NCBI GenBank assembly: GCA_023382385.1
Contig: JAHDVH010000004.1
Coordinates: forward strand, 1-64,000
Direction: 5' to 3'
DNA from: a bacterium
GTDB lineage: Bacteria; Electryoneota; RPQS01
Length of the DNA: 64,000 nt
Below the pieces are notes generated by a model. That model was given only the letters and a program-made list of their open reading frames with translations, was not told the origin of the DNA and ran no database searches. This document shows positions 25,848-35,092 of the stretch, piece after piece. The stretch's first letter is position 1. Each line of letters starts with the position of its first letter. Made by a program: the position numbers and the translations under genes.

Positions 25848-28370
25848 CTATCTTGGGTAGGAGTTCATCCGCGATTCCCAAGCCTCGGGTTGGTCTTTCA
25901 GGTATCTGTCGAACCATTCAAGCATCATCTGGCGATGTTCGACGAGGTTGCTGTACTTTGTATTGATGTTGTGAGTTTCATCCTTGAAACGGGCATACAC
26001 CACTTCCTGTCCGAGCAGTTTCAAACTCACAAACATCTGGTCGGACTCGATCCATGGCACGTTATTATCTGCCCCGCCGTGCAGAATCAGCAAGGGAGTC
26101 TTTATTTTATCCGCATTGTAGATCGGCGATTTGTCAACGAATACATCGCGGTGCGACCAGGGGAAACTCCCCGGCGCAGCAATTTCTCCATACCAATACC
26201 CCCACGTTCCGCCGCCAAAGTAGTTTGTGATATTCGAAATCCCGTACATGTCTATCGCGGTCTTGAACATCGAGGTCTTTGTCAGCAGGTCAAGCACAAT
26301 GAAACCGCCATAACTCCCGCCGTAACATCCCATCCGCGTGGAATCCAGGTATGGGTGTGCGGCAAGTAGTTTCTGTGTTCCCTCGATGACGTCCTGCGTC
26401 GCTTCCGTTCCCCAGTCGTTGGCATGGTAGTCCGCGAACTCCTGTCCCCGACCAAACGCTCCAACAGAATTCAGCACGTAGACCACGTAGCCATTGGCAA
26501 GCCAGAATTGATAGGTGTAGCTGAATCGTACATCTCGAGGTGAGACGCCCGCATAGAAATAGACAATCAGCGGCCACGTCTGATCAGGGGTGAAGTCGGC
26601 CGGTTTGTAGAGCCAACCGTCTATTTGAATCCCAAGGCGATTCACAAAATTGGCCTCTTCCATTGTCCCCAATTCCCAGTCGGCTGCTATCTTTGCATTG
26701 GGATCAAACAGGACACGCTCTCGACTTGCAGCAACGTCAAGGACGGCGAGAGCTTTGGGCGAGCCAAAACCGGATGCGGCATATGCGATCCGTGTTCCGT
26801 TTGCCGCGAAGGCCGGGGTGTCTGTGAAATCGTAGCGGCTCTTGAACGGGCGATAGACAATGCTCTTGCCGTCCGGCGAGCACTTTGCAAACTGAACATG
26901 TCCGCCACGTGCAACATGAAAATAGAGATGACGATCTCTCGGGTTATAGAATATTTTGGGATCACTTCCCTCGTCCAACAGCGAGAATTCCTCCCCGCCT
27001 GTCAGATTGCGATGCTCGCCGGTGCGCAAATTCAATGTATAGGCAACGAGCTGCGCAGAGTTGTGAAAGGTCGTATCATCAGGCGAAGCGTCGTGGGCTC
27101 CAGCGGAATAGGCAATTCTGCTGTCATCTATCCAGCAGATGTTTTGTGGTAGTTCCACGTTGTTGTGAGTGAAAACATACTTACTCTCTCCTGAAACCAG
27201 ATCCAACGTCCAGAATTCCTGCTTCGAATACGGCCGCACGGACAAGGGGAAACTGCGCAGCAGCACGAGCTGCTTGCCGCTGGGCGATAGCGACCATTTC
27301 TCAACTTCAAAGTCTCCAGTCATCGTAAGCTTGCGCGACACGCCAGTCGTAAGGTCTGCTAAATACAGTTCGCGACGATTGTTGAATGTCGGCAGGCGAT
27401 CTTCAATTTCTCGAAACAGCTCGTAGCTTGACTTGTTTTCGGGTTTCTCTTTGCTTAGGGCGTATACGACTTGTTTGCCATCGGGGGAAACCTGAAAACT
27501 CTCAAGGCCTTTGACAGAAGCGAGCAGTCTTTCGGACGTTCGCGAGGCGATGTTCATGCGCCAAACTTCCGCGCCTTCTTCCTGCTGCGACAGATAGTAG
27601 AGTGACTTGCCGTCGTGAGAGAATTTCAACTTCGACATGCCGTCTTTGCTGCTGAAAACGTGGTAAGGCATAGACAATTCTACGTCCCAGATTTCGTACC
27701 ATGATACCTTCTTGTTGTCATCGCCGACACGAATCGAACGTTGAAGTGCAAGATACTTTCCGTCGGGGGACAGTGCGAGTCCGCCGAAGTCTTCAAGGTC
27801 GGATTCACGTTCAAAGTGTGCTGGGCGAAACGGCAAAGCCGTACCCGACTGAACTTTGGCCAAAGAAGCGGAATCCGTCTTGACCACCGCAGAAACACGC
27901 CAAGCTCCGCTGTCGGTCGTCTGAGAAACAGTTACTATCACGATCTGCATCCGCGAGCGGTCGAGGGTAATTTCTGATATGACCTCATATCGGCCGCTAT
28001 CCGTAGATGCGGCCTTCCCGAGCTCTTTGCCGCTCGAATGTACTGTAAACGGCCGCGTACCGGTCGCCACGAGTTTCGCCTTTGCAAAGCGGTCGGCAGT
28101 TAAATAGGTTGCCGCAACTCCGTAGGCGCGCGGTGCCTCGGTGCGAAAAGTCAGTTCGGTCTCCCACTGATTCGACCACTCAGATACATCAAGCTGACTG
28201 GACGGCCAATCCAGCCGAACGTAGTTCAGTAGCTCGACCGTCTTGAGCGAAGAGTCTTCAAAAGCCGCCGGGGGAAGCGGAGTGACCGGAGAGACTTTCC
28301 ATCCGGAGATCGGAGTTTCCGCAGCACGGACTGCGAATGCAAAGAAGAGGGTGATGACGAGATAATGCAT
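25848..28370 (-). CDS. S9-family (prolyl oligopeptidase/DPP IV-like) secreted peptidase
   Basis: An 840-residue peptidase with a short signal peptide (MHYLVITLFFAFAVRAA). The middle carries WD40-like beta-propeller strands (for example GLALSPDGKYLALQR, KLKFSHDGKSLYYLS, SFQVSPDGKQVVYAL), and the C-terminal alpha/beta-hydrolase domain has the Ser in GCYGGSYGGF, an Asp in HGGADNNVPW and the His in DETHNINTK. S9 enzymes remove or cut short peptides, often after proline. It lies 12 bases after spmB on the same strand. The ATG has no strong ribosome site. Confidence 0.92.
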   Translation of the reverse strand: MHYLVITLFFAFAVRAAETPISGWKVSPVTPLPPAAFEDSSLKTVELLNYVRLDWPSSQLDVSEWSNQWETELTFRTEAPRAYGVAATYLTADRFAKAKLVATGTRPFTVHSSGKELGKAASTDSGRYEVISEITLDRSRMQIVIVTVSQTTDSGAWRVSAVVKTDSASLAKVQSGTALPFRPAHFERESDLEDFGGLALSPDGKYLALQRSIRVGDDNKKVSWYEIWDVELSMPYHVFSSKDGMSKLKFSHDGKSLYYLSQQEEGAEVWRMNIASRTSERLLASVKGLESFQVSPDGKQVVYALSKEKPENKSSYELFREIEDRLPTFNNRRELYLADLTTGVSRKLTMTGDFEVEKWSLSPSGKQLVLLRSFPLSVRPYSKQEFWTLDLVSGESKYVFTHNNVELPQNICWIDDSRIAYSAGAHDASPDDTTFHNSAQLVAYTLNLRTGEHRNLTGGEEFSLLDEGSDPKIFYNPRDRHLYFHVARGGHVQFAKCSPDGKSIVYRPFKSRYDFTDTPAFAANGTRIAYAASGFGSPKALAVLDVAASRERVLFDPNAKIAADWELGTMEEANFVNRLGIQIDGWLYKPADFTPDQTWPLIVYFYAGVSPRDVRFSYTYQFWLANGYVVYVLNSVGAFGRGQEFADYHANDWGTEATQDVIEGTQKLLAAHPYLDSTRMGCYGGSYGGFIVLDLLTKTSMFKTAIDMYGISNITNYFGGGTWGYWYGEIAAPGSFPWSHRDVFVDKSPIYNADKIKTPLLILHGGADNNVPWIESDQMFVSLKLLGQEVVYARFKDETHNINTKYSNLVEHRQMMLEWFDRYLKDQPEAWESRMNSYPR

Positions 28371-28381
28371 GGCGCGAAATT

Positions 28382-28927
28382 CTAATTGAAGAAGAACTTG
28401 CTGACATAAATCGCAGCTAACAGACCCGCCGCGTCACCGATAAGACAGGCGGGCAGGGTATGGCGTGTCTTGCGCACTGACACTGAGCCGAAATAGACTG
28501 CCAACACGTAAAAAGTGGTTTCTGTCGAACCCATCATGACGGACAGCGTGTTGCCGAGCAGTGAATCCGGCCCATATGTATCCAATCCTTCGGAAAGCAC
28601 GCCAAGAGCACCAGAACCCGAGAGCGGGCGCACCAGTGCCATTGGCAGCACTTCAGGAGGAATGCCCAGTGGTTCAAGAATGAAGCTCAGGCCGTTGACG
28701 GCGAAATCCAGCGCCCCTGATGACCTGAAAATTGCTATGGCACACAGAACTGCGACCAAATAGGGAATGATGCGCACACCTACGTTAAAGCCGTCCTTGG
28801 CTCCTTCCACAAATTCTTCATAGAGCTTGACTTTCTTGACAGTCGCAGCAATCACAATGATCAAGAAAAGCAGCGGAATCGCCCAATCTGATGCCGTTTG
28901 AGCGGCCTGTAGAATCCACTCTTTCAT
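28382..28927 (-). CDS. spmB: Spore maturation protein B-like (nucleoside-recognition domain) membrane protein
   Basis: A 181-residue membrane protein of the SpmB type with a Gate (nucleoside-recognition) domain. Typical segments are GFNVGVRIIPYLVAVLCAIAI, then ALVRPLSGSGALG and MMGSTETTFYVLAVYFG. Its start overlaps the stop of spmA by four bases. In Bacillus SpmA/SpmB are needed for spore core dehydration, but the pair is widespread in non-spore-formers, where its role (perhaps transport) is unknown. Nothing here suggests sporulation. Confidence 0.9.
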   Translation of the reverse strand: MKEWILQAAQTASDWAIPLLFLIIVIAATVKKVKLYEEFVEGAKDGFNVGVRIIPYLVAVLCAIAIFRSSGALDFAVNGLSFILEPLGIPPEVLPMALVRPLSGSGALGVLSEGLDTYGPDSLLGNTLSVMMGSTETTFYVLAVYFGSVSVRKTRHTLPACLIGDAAGLLAAIYVSKFFFN

Positions 28928-29529
28928 TGCGTTGCTTCCTCCTCCGGCAGACGATACGCTTTGCGCTTCTCGAGCAGCTTCGCCATGGTCACGCCGACCG
29001 CCGTCGAACAGATAGTCGCGATGATTGCTGCGCCAATTATTCCGGCAGGATTCTCCGACCCTGCCGAGGCACGCATGGCGATCACGGTTGCCGGGATAAC
29101 TGTCACAGACGTGGTGTTTATGGTGAGAAAGGTCGCCATCGCATTTGTTGCGGTTTCGGCATGTTTACTAAGACTCTTCAGGTCTTGCATCGCCTTCAGG
29201 CCAAGCGCTGTCGCCGAGTTACCTAAACCCAACATGTTCGCAGCGATATTCGAGAGCATTGACCCCATCGCCGGATGCTCGGGAGGCACGTCCGGGAAAA
29301 GCCTCTTCATGGCAGGCCGGAGTAGACGAGCCAAAGCCTGGACTAAGCCAGCCCCTTCCGCTAACTTCATAAAACCCAACCATAAAGCCATGATTCCGAT
29401 GAGGCCGATTGACAGCTCAACGGAGGTCTTTGCGGCCTCTATGACAGCTTTTGTAACGTCCGCCATTCTGCCTGTCAACATGGCAGTAATGACTCCGGTG
29501 GCAACAAGAAACAACCAGATGACCTGCAC
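28924..29529 (-). CDS. spmA: Spore maturation protein A-like (nucleoside-recognition domain) membrane protein
   Basis: A 201-residue membrane protein of the SpmA type. Signatures include SVELSIGLIGIMALWLGFMK, the MGSMLSNIAANMLGLGNSAT segment and LNIxTTSVTVIPAT-like ITINTTSVTVIPATVIAMRA near residues 130-150. The start is GTG 29529 with a strong AGGAGG site four bases upstream. It heads the spmA-spmB-S9 peptidase run and is divergent from the ispG operon. Confidence 0.9.
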   Translation of the reverse strand: MQVIWLFLVATGVITAMLTGRMADVTKAVIEAAKTSVELSIGLIGIMALWLGFMKLAEGAGLVQALARLLRPAMKRLFPDVPPEHPAMGSMLSNIAANMLGLGNSATALGLKAMQDLKSLSKHAETATNAMATFLTINTTSVTVIPATVIAMRASAGSENPAGIIGAAIIATICSTAVGVTMAKLLEKRKAYRLPEEEATQ

Positions 29530-29557
29530 GGTCCCTCCTAAGTTTTCAGTTGATATG

Positions 29558-29586
29558 AGATTACAAAATCAGGAGCCAAGATGCAA
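29558..29586 (-). promoter_or_regulatory. Promoter for spmA-spmB
   Basis: Minus strand TTGCAT (29586-29581), 17-base spacer, TAATCT (29563-29558), about 21 bases of leader. Boxes are weaker than others here. Confidence 0.35.
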
Positions 29587-29619
29587 CGCAAATACCCCAA
29601 GCAGCGAAATTCAATCAAA

Positions 29620-29651
29620 TTTCACTGCCGGAGATGATCGCTGCAGTGAAA
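29620..29651. other. Inverted repeat between the divergent spmA and ispG promoters
   Basis: TTTCACTGC (29620-29628) and GCAGTGAAA (29643-29651), a perfect 9-bp inverted repeat with a 14-base gap. It lies upstream of both predicted promoters, so it may be a regulator-binding site or a stray hairpin. Confidence 0.35.
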
Positions 29652-29703
29652 CTTCTTGCGTGCCAAAACGTTGAAAAAACAATGGGTCGAGTGACAAGCA
29701 AAA

Positions 29704-29732
29704 TTGACATTTCCCCGCCGAGAGTGTATATT
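29704..29732 (+). promoter_or_regulatory. Promoter of the ispG Fe-S/isoprenoid operon
   Basis: TTGACA (29704-29709), 17-base spacer, TATATT (29727-29732). The predicted start near 29739 gives a leader of about 50 bases. The -35 box is a perfect consensus. Confidence 0.7.
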
Positions 29733-29789
29733 AACGGGTTAATAGCTTCGCTAAGCTGACAACTTAAGTCATATTTGAAAGAGTGTGCC

Positions 29790-30977
29790 GTGTTTGAATT
29801 GCCGTTAATGGGCAGTTGTACAGACAAGCCAGCCATAGGGTTGGCTCTGCCGGAGCCAGTGGAGTTCTCCCCGAAATCGTTTCGTCACAAGCGCGTGCGG
29901 GAGTGCCGAATCGGCGCGGTGACCATCGGAGGAGACCATCCGGTAGCGATTCAATCCATGACGCTGACGGACACGCGCGATGCCAAAGCGACCCTCGAGC
30001 AGATTCATCGCCTCGAAGAAGCAGGTTGTGAGATCATTCGTGTTGCGGTTCCAGATGACGAGGCAGCAGGCGCGCTGCCCGAAATCAAGAAGAACATGCG
30101 CGTTCCGCTGGTGGCCGACATTCACTTTCACTATAAGTTGGCGCTCAAAGCGATTGACGCAGGAGTCGATAAAATCCGCATCAATCCCGGAAATCTGGGA
30201 GGCGAAGGCCGCGCGAAAGTCGTGACGAAAGCGGCCCGCGAGGCTGGAGTGGCGATGCGCGTGGGTGTGAATTCGGGTTCGCTGGAAAAGGATATCATTG
30301 ACAAGTATCAGGGCCCGACACCCATGGGCATGGTCGAGTCGGCGATTCGGCATCTGGAGTTTCTGGAGGACGAGGGATTCACAAACACCACAGTGTCTCT
30401 GAAGGCTTCCAATGTGCCGCGCATGATTGAAGCGTATACGCTGTTTCGTGAACGTAGCGACTACCCGCTGCATCTGGGAGTGACCGAGGCGGGACCACTC
30501 TTTACGGGTTCAATTAAGTCCGCGCTCGGTATTGGCTATCTTCTGCAAAACGGCATCGGCGAGACGCTGCGAGTGTCACTCACGGCGGACCCGGTGCAGG
30601 AAGTCAAGGTAGCGTGGGAGATTCTTAAGTCACTTGGTCTGAGGACAAAAGGTGTGAATCTGGTGGCGTGCCCGTCCTGCGGACGCTGTGAAGTGGACTT
30701 GCTGGACCTGACAGCCCGCGTGGAACAGGCCGTTTCCAAGATAGAGAAGCCACTGCATATTGCGGTAATGGGCTGTGTTGTGAATGGTCCCGGTGAAGCG
30801 CGCGAGGCAGACCTCGCGGTTGTCGGCGGCAAGGGCAAAGGCCTTCTGATGAAAGACGGCAAGGTCGTGGCAACGCTGCCTGAAGAAGAACTCATCCCCG
30901 CCCTGCTCCGCGAAGCCGATGCTTACGATGTTTCGCAAAGACCGGCTGGGAAAGCTCGGTTCATAGCAAGCGCTTAA
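29790..30977 (+). CDS. ispG: 4-hydroxy-3-methylbut-2-en-1-yl diphosphate synthase (flavodoxin/ferredoxin)
   Basis: A 395-residue IspG, the sixth MEP-pathway step, which reduces the cyclic diphosphate MEcPP to HMBPP with a 4Fe-4S cluster. The TIM-barrel part shows GGDHPVAIQSM, VPLVADIHFHY, KIRINPGNLG and RVGVNSGSLE. The cluster ligands lie in CPSCGRCE and in GCVVNGPGEA with its conserved Glu. The start is uncertain: GTG 29790 (GAAAGAG upstream), ATG 29808 or TTG 29775. It is the first gene of a ten-gene run and abuts the cupin gene with no gap. Confidence 0.96.
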   Translation: MFELPLMGSCTDKPAIGLALPEPVEFSPKSFRHKRVRECRIGAVTIGGDHPVAIQSMTLTDTRDAKATLEQIHRLEEAGCEIIRVAVPDDEAAGALPEIKKNMRVPLVADIHFHYKLALKAIDAGVDKIRINPGNLGGEGRAKVVTKAAREAGVAMRVGVNSGSLEKDIIDKYQGPTPMGMVESAIRHLEFLEDEGFTNTTVSLKASNVPRMIEAYTLFRERSDYPLHLGVTEAGPLFTGSIKSALGIGYLLQNGIGETLRVSLTADPVQEVKVAWEILKSLGLRTKGVNLVACPSCGRCEVDLLDLTARVEQAVSKIEKPLHIAVMGCVVNGPGEAREADLAVVGGKGKGLLMKDGKVVATLPEEELIPALLREADAYDVSQRPAGKARFIASA

Positions 30978-31391
30978 GTGCCCACCAAGATCTCCATCGC
31001 AGACGCATTTGCCCGCATCGATGACTACGAGCATCCGAGGATTGCCGCGCTGGTCAATGAGTGTGCGGTCAAGTTCGTCAAGCTGAAGGGGGACTTCGTC
31101 TGGCATCATCATGATGTTGAGGATGAACTCTTCATGGTCGTGCAAGGCAAACTGCTGATGAAACTGCGTGACGGCGATGTTGAGGTGAGTGCCGGTGAGA
31201 TGATTTTGATTCCGCACGGCGTCGAGCATTGTCCCGTCGCCATTGAAGAAGTGCATTTGATCTTGTTCGAGCACGCGAATACAGTGAATACGGGAAACGT
31301 CTTCAACGAAAAGACGCGCGTGACTACCGAAAACCTTGAACACTTTACCCCTTTATCCTCCGGAAACCGGAGGGAGTCCATAGAGCATTGA
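30978..31391 (+). CDS. Small cupin-domain protein
   Basis: A 137-residue single-domain cupin. The metal-binding signature is visible as WHHHDVEDELFMVVQGKL near residues 42-59 and the second box as GEMILIPHGVEHCPVA near 72-90. The metal and substrate are unknown; relatives act as isomerases, dioxygenases or sensors. The GTG start follows the ispG stop directly, and its stop overlaps the TTG of the reductase, so it is tightly built into the operon. Confidence 0.88.
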   Translation: MPTKISIADAFARIDDYEHPRIAALVNECAVKFVKLKGDFVWHHHDVEDELFMVVQGKLLMKLRDGDVEVSAGEMILIPHGVEHCPVAIEEVHLILFEHANTVNTGNVFNEKTRVTTENLEHFTPLSSGNRRESIEH

Positions 31392-32146
31392 GCAGCTTAG
31401 TAGAGAACATCCAGGTTGAGCCTCGGAAGGGGCCGAAATACAATTTCTTCGACGTCGAGGTTGTCCGCATTACCGATGTCACTCCGTCCGTCAAGCTTTT
31501 CGACCTTCGTGTGCCGGAACGCGACTCCTACAACTTCAAAGCCGGGCAGTTCATCCAGCTTGACTTCCCGTCGATTCCCGCCAAAGTCACGCGCCGCAGC
31601 TACTCGATTGCGTCGGCGCCAAACGGAACAAACGAGATTCAGCTTTGCGTGGGCCGCGTGCCGGATGGGCTGGCGACACGCATCTTGTTTGAAGAGACGA
31701 AACCCGGGTCGCACTTGAAGGGAACAGACGCCATCGGCCACTTCGTGCTTCCCGAAGTCGTCGAGAAGGAGACATGTTTCATCTCGACAGGCGTAGGGAT
31801 CGCGCCGTTTCGTTCGATGCTGCTCGACGGTTACGCGCGGGGAATCATCAAAGCGCCTGTGAGCCTGTTTTTCGGCAACCGTTACGAATCTGACATACTC
31901 TATCGCGAAGATTTTGAGAAGATGCGGCGCGAACATGGGCTGCACTTCTTCCCCGTCCTGTCGCGGCAGCACGATTGGCACGGACCGCAGGGGCATGTTC
32001 ACCTGCATTATACCAAACATTTTTCCGACCGCCGTCCAGCTACTTTCTATCTCTGCGGTTGGCGGGCGATGCTTGATGACGCTCGCGCACATCTGACCGA
32101 GATGGGCTATGATCGGAAAGATGTGAAAATCGAGCTTTACGACTAA
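31388..32146 (+). CDS. FAD/NAD(P)H ferredoxin reductase-like oxidoreductase
   Basis: A 252-residue flavin reductase of the ferredoxin-NADP reductase superfamily. RRSYSIAS (about residue 69) binds FAD, GVGIAPFRSML (about 136) and FFGNRYESDILY bind the pyridine nucleotide, and the C-terminus holds YLCGWRAMLDDARAHL. No 2Fe-2S domain is attached. In this operon it may pass electrons, through a ferredoxin or flavodoxin, to IspG, IspH or LipA; that is inference. The start is a TTG inside ATTGA, overlapping the cupin stop, with GGAGG further upstream. Confidence 0.88.
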   Translation: MSSLVENIQVEPRKGPKYNFFDVEVVRITDVTPSVKLFDLRVPERDSYNFKAGQFIQLDFPSIPAKVTRRSYSIASAPNGTNEIQLCVGRVPDGLATRILFEETKPGSHLKGTDAIGHFVLPEVVEKETCFISTGVGIAPFRSMLLDGYARGIIKAPVSLFFGNRYESDILYREDFEKMRREHGLHFFPVLSRQHDWHGPQGHVHLHYTKHFSDRRPATFYLCGWRAMLDDARAHLTEMGYDRKDVKIELYD

Positions 32147-32193
32147 GGTCTAAGTGAATCCTGAGAATTCAAAGCAGAAAAGGGATGCGGTCC

Positions 32194-32454
32194 ATGAGCA
32201 CCATTGAAACGACGACCGATCTCGATCAGGAACTGGCACAGAAAGTGACCAGACTGTTGGATATGTTTCGTCCGATCTTTCAGTCAGAAGGCGGGGATGC
32301 GCAGCTTTTGTCGCTGAAGGACGGCGTAGCGACGATTTCCATGGGCGGAGGATGTGACGGCTGCGGAGGATCTCTTTCGGCTATGGAGGGCGGCGTCACG
32401 CGCACGCTGCTGGAAAAAGTGGACGGCCTCAAGGATGTGCTGATTGTCCAGTGA
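32194..32454 (+). CDS. NifU C-terminal-domain (Nfu) Fe-S scaffold/carrier
   Basis: An 86-residue Nfu-type protein that binds an Fe-S cluster between two subunits and passes it on. The CxxC ligand pair is in GGGCDGCGGS near residue 53, preceded by MFRPIFQSEGGDAQL, the conserved start of the domain. The ATG at 32194 is chosen over 32185 because the AAAAGGG site ends right at 32184. In E. coli the related NfuA restores the auxiliary cluster of lipoyl synthase, and lipA is six genes downstream here. Confidence 0.93.
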   Translation: MSTIETTTDLDQELAQKVTRLLDMFRPIFQSEGGDAQLLSLKDGVATISMGGGCDGCGGSLSAMEGGVTRTLLEKVDGLKDVLIVQ

Positions 32455-32513
32455 CGCGTTCGAGTTTATGAGTTTGGCGTCCGGGCACAATTCGTTATCA
32501 TAAGGGAAGTGAC

Positions 32514-33359
32514 TTGGTAAAGATACTCGACCGGATTTGGCTGATCTTCTCATCGGTCAAGCTGACCATCGTGCTGCTGTTCCTGTTCGCAATTGCGATG
32601 GGCTACGGCACATGGATTGAGACCGTCTATTCAAACGGGGCAGCACGGATACTCATCTACCGCACATGGTGGTTCGATCTGATGATTGTGCTGCTCGCGC
32701 TGAACCTGATCGGCTGCACGTTGCGACGCGCGCCTTATTCCCCGCATCAATACCCGTGGCTACTCACGCACATTTCGCTCCTGTTGATTATGGCCGGCTC
32801 ATTGGTCACCCACAGGTTCGGAATGCAGGGGCAGATGGTGATTCTGGAGGGCGAAACCGAGAACCGATTCGGACTCGAACAGCTCGACCTTGAGAACTGG
32901 GAGACAACGATCGGTGAAGAGCGTGTGCTGCCCTTCGGCGTTCATTGTGTCAATTTCGAACAGGTCTTCTACCCGGGCACAGGCATGACGTCGCTGTTCA
33001 AGTCGCACGTGATCGTGGATGATCCCGGTAATCCCGAGCGGATTGAATGGGATGTTATTCTCAATCACCCGCTGGTCTACAAGGGCTACAAAATCAGTCA
33101 GGCATCATGGATTGACTTGCCCGATGGACGGCAAGCCACAGTGCTCGGAGTATCCTATGACCCGGGTATCCCCTACCTGTACATCGGTGGCAGTTTGCTC
33201 GTGCTGTCCATGGTCGGGATTATCTTTTTGAAGCCGTGGCTGAAACGACGATTTCCCCCGAAGCAGCGCTTGACGCAGCGGGAATTGCTCGAGAATACTG
33301 AAATGACTGAGGAATTGATGGCTGAATCTCCCAACCTTAAAGAGGGAGCCAACGTATGA
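32514..33359 (+). CDS. resB: ResB-like cytochrome c biogenesis protein
   Basis: A 281-residue membrane protein. Two to three N-terminal helices (about 15-35, 55-75, 82-100), a periplasmic beta-rich domain (about 105-225, with NHPLVYKGYKISQASW, a ResB hallmark) and a last helix near 225-245. With CcsA it forms the system II haem-transfer complex that attaches haem to c-type cytochromes. It is shorter than B. subtilis ResB. The start is TTG 32514 with AAGGGAAG close upstream. Its stop overlaps the ccsA start (ATGA). Confidence 0.88.
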   Translation: MVKILDRIWLIFSSVKLTIVLLFLFAIAMGYGTWIETVYSNGAARILIYRTWWFDLMIVLLALNLIGCTLRRAPYSPHQYPWLLTHISLLLIMAGSLVTHRFGMQGQMVILEGETENRFGLEQLDLENWETTIGEERVLPFGVHCVNFEQVFYPGTGMTSLFKSHVIVDDPGNPERIEWDVILNHPLVYKGYKISQASWIDLPDGRQATVLGVSYDPGIPYLYIGGSLLVLSMVGIIFLKPWLKRRFPPKQRLTQRELLENTEMTEELMAESPNLKEGANV

Positions 33360-35092
33360 AGAAGGCCCTGATCCTGCTCGTCGCCTTGCTGGCGGTCTTG
33401 ACTTTGGCACAGGCGGAAGAGAAATTCGACTGGAACCTCGCCGGCAAGATTGTCGTGCAGGACGGCGGACGTCTGAAACCGCTCGACACTTTTGCACGCG
33501 AACTTGTCACTGATGTCATTGGCAAAGACCGTTACGAAGGACAGCATCCCGTAGAAACCTACTTCCGGTGGATGGCGGAAGGAAGCCGCTGGTCACAGAT
33601 GCCGTTGCTGTATTTGCCCAAAGGAGATTTGAGGCAGGAGCTTGGATTACAGGATCAGCCCGGCAGCCGCTTCTCGATCGCCGAGTTGCACGGCAAGCCG
33701 CGTTTGATGCAGATTGTCATGGAGGCTCAACAGGCGCAAAAAGCAGGCGAGAAGCTGACCTTCACCCAGTCGAAGGCCAACGAAGTCCTGCATAAACTGA
33801 ACGTGCTCGCGTCCGTGTTCAGCCATGACCTGCCGCTGTTCGTCCCGCCGCTCTCGGGCGACGCGAAGACGGTGACTTGGATGACGATGCCTCAAATGCT
33901 GGCGTTGGTCGATCACGACTCCGTGCACGGACGTGCTACCAACGATGTGTATTCGACGCTCGGATTGGCGTTCGCCGGAATGTATCACTCCGTGTCGGAT
34001 AATCGACCGGATATGTTTAACAGCTCGGCGGAGATGTTCGTCACTATGCAGAGTTCGTTGCTTGAAGGGCAGCCTGAAATTTCATCGACGCTGCGCTGGG
34101 AGATTTTCTATAACCGTCTGCAGCCGTTCTTCTGGGCGCGTCTGCTCTTGCTGCTGGGTGCTGCTCTGTTTGCGTTCAGCTATAGAGAACGTTTCGCGAA
34201 ATGGCGTGGCAGCGGTGCCTATGCGATGTTCGGGGGCCTGCTGCTGTATTCTGCAGGGATGTTCTTGCGCTGGCAGATCGGCGGGCGTGCACCGTGGTCG
34301 AATATGTACGAATCACTGCTGGCAATCGGTTGGGCAGTTGTTATTGTCTCCTTGATCTACGAATTAGTGAAGCGTGACCGGATTTTCGGTTTGTCAGGTT
34401 CGTTGATGGGCGGTATCGTGTTGTGGCTCGCGCACTACGCCAATCTGGATCGCGGAATCAATCCGCTGGTGCCCGCGCTCCAGAGCTACTGGCTGATTTA
34501 CCACGTGATTATCGTGCTCGCAAGCTACGGTTGTTTTGCGATTGCGATGGTGATCGGGCACATCCTGTTGATTGGCGCGACGAAAACCAAAGGGAATATC
34601 ACACCGCCGCTCGCGCGCATGGCAGGGGCAAATCTGCACGTTATACAAGTCGGATCGGTGTTGCTCATTTTCGGGATTCTGCTGGGCGCAGTTTGGGCGG
34701 ATTCGAGCTGGGGCCGCTTCTGGGGTTGGGATCCGAAGGAAACTTGGGCGCTGATTACGTGGTTCGTTTATATTGCATTCCTGCACGGCCGCAGCGCAGG
34801 ATGGTTAAACTGGAAGGGTTTAGCGTTTGTTTCCGTTGCCGCTTTCCCTGTAGTCGTCATGACATATTACGGCGTGAACTTCTATCTTTCCGGACTGCAC
34901 AGCTACGGCGCGGGATCGTCCCCGGGTATCCCTTGGGAAGCTTTCGCCTATTTGTTCATAGAGGCTGGATTCCTCGGATGGGTTGCCATGAAGCTCAAAG
35001 GAAAGTGGGGCAACATGACTCCCAAGCGACCTTCGAGTGACACGGCGACCGCTCCTCGAGCTATGCATGAACCTGCTGGAGCTAACCCTTGA
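33356..35092 (+). CDS. ccsA: Cytochrome c biogenesis protein CcsA with N-terminal periplasmic domain
   Basis: A 578-residue protein. An N-terminal signal (MKKALILLVALLAVL) leads to a soluble domain (about 20-250, starting with KIVVQDGGRLKPLDTFAREL), followed by about eight helices of the CcsA/ResC type. The haem-handling WWD segment reads WGRFWGWDPKETWALITW near residue 460, with conserved His residues in nearby helices. CcsA proteins usually lack the long soluble domain; similar extended forms are known in other Gram-negative lineages. It overlaps resB and dxs by four bases on each side. Confidence 0.93.
   Translation: MKKALILLVALLAVLTLAQAEEKFDWNLAGKIVVQDGGRLKPLDTFARELVTDVIGKDRYEGQHPVETYFRWMAEGSRWSQMPLLYLPKGDLRQELGLQDQPGSRFSIAELHGKPRLMQIVMEAQQAQKAGEKLTFTQSKANEVLHKLNVLASVFSHDLPLFVPPLSGDAKTVTWMTMPQMLALVDHDSVHGRATNDVYSTLGLAFAGMYHSVSDNRPDMFNSSAEMFVTMQSSLLEGQPEISSTLRWEIFYNRLQPFFWARLLLLLGAALFAFSYRERFAKWRGSGAYAMFGGLLLYSAGMFLRWQIGGRAPWSNMYESLLAIGWAVVIVSLIYELVKRDRIFGLSGSLMGGIVLWLAHYANLDRGINPLVPALQSYWLIYHVIIVLASYGCFAIAMVIGHILLIGATKTKGNITPPLARMAGANLHVIQVGSVLLIFGILLGAVWADSSWGRFWGWDPKETWALITWFVYIAFLHGRSAGWLNWKGLAFVSVAAFPVVVMTYYGVNFYLSGLHSYGAGSSPGIPWEAFAYLFIEAGFLGWVAMKLKGKWGNMTPKRPSSDTATAPRAMHEPAGANP

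Noticed and set aside
28382-29529. spmA/spmB as evidence of sporulation
   Set aside because: These membrane proteins are common in non-sporulating Gram-negatives, and no other sporulation gene is present.
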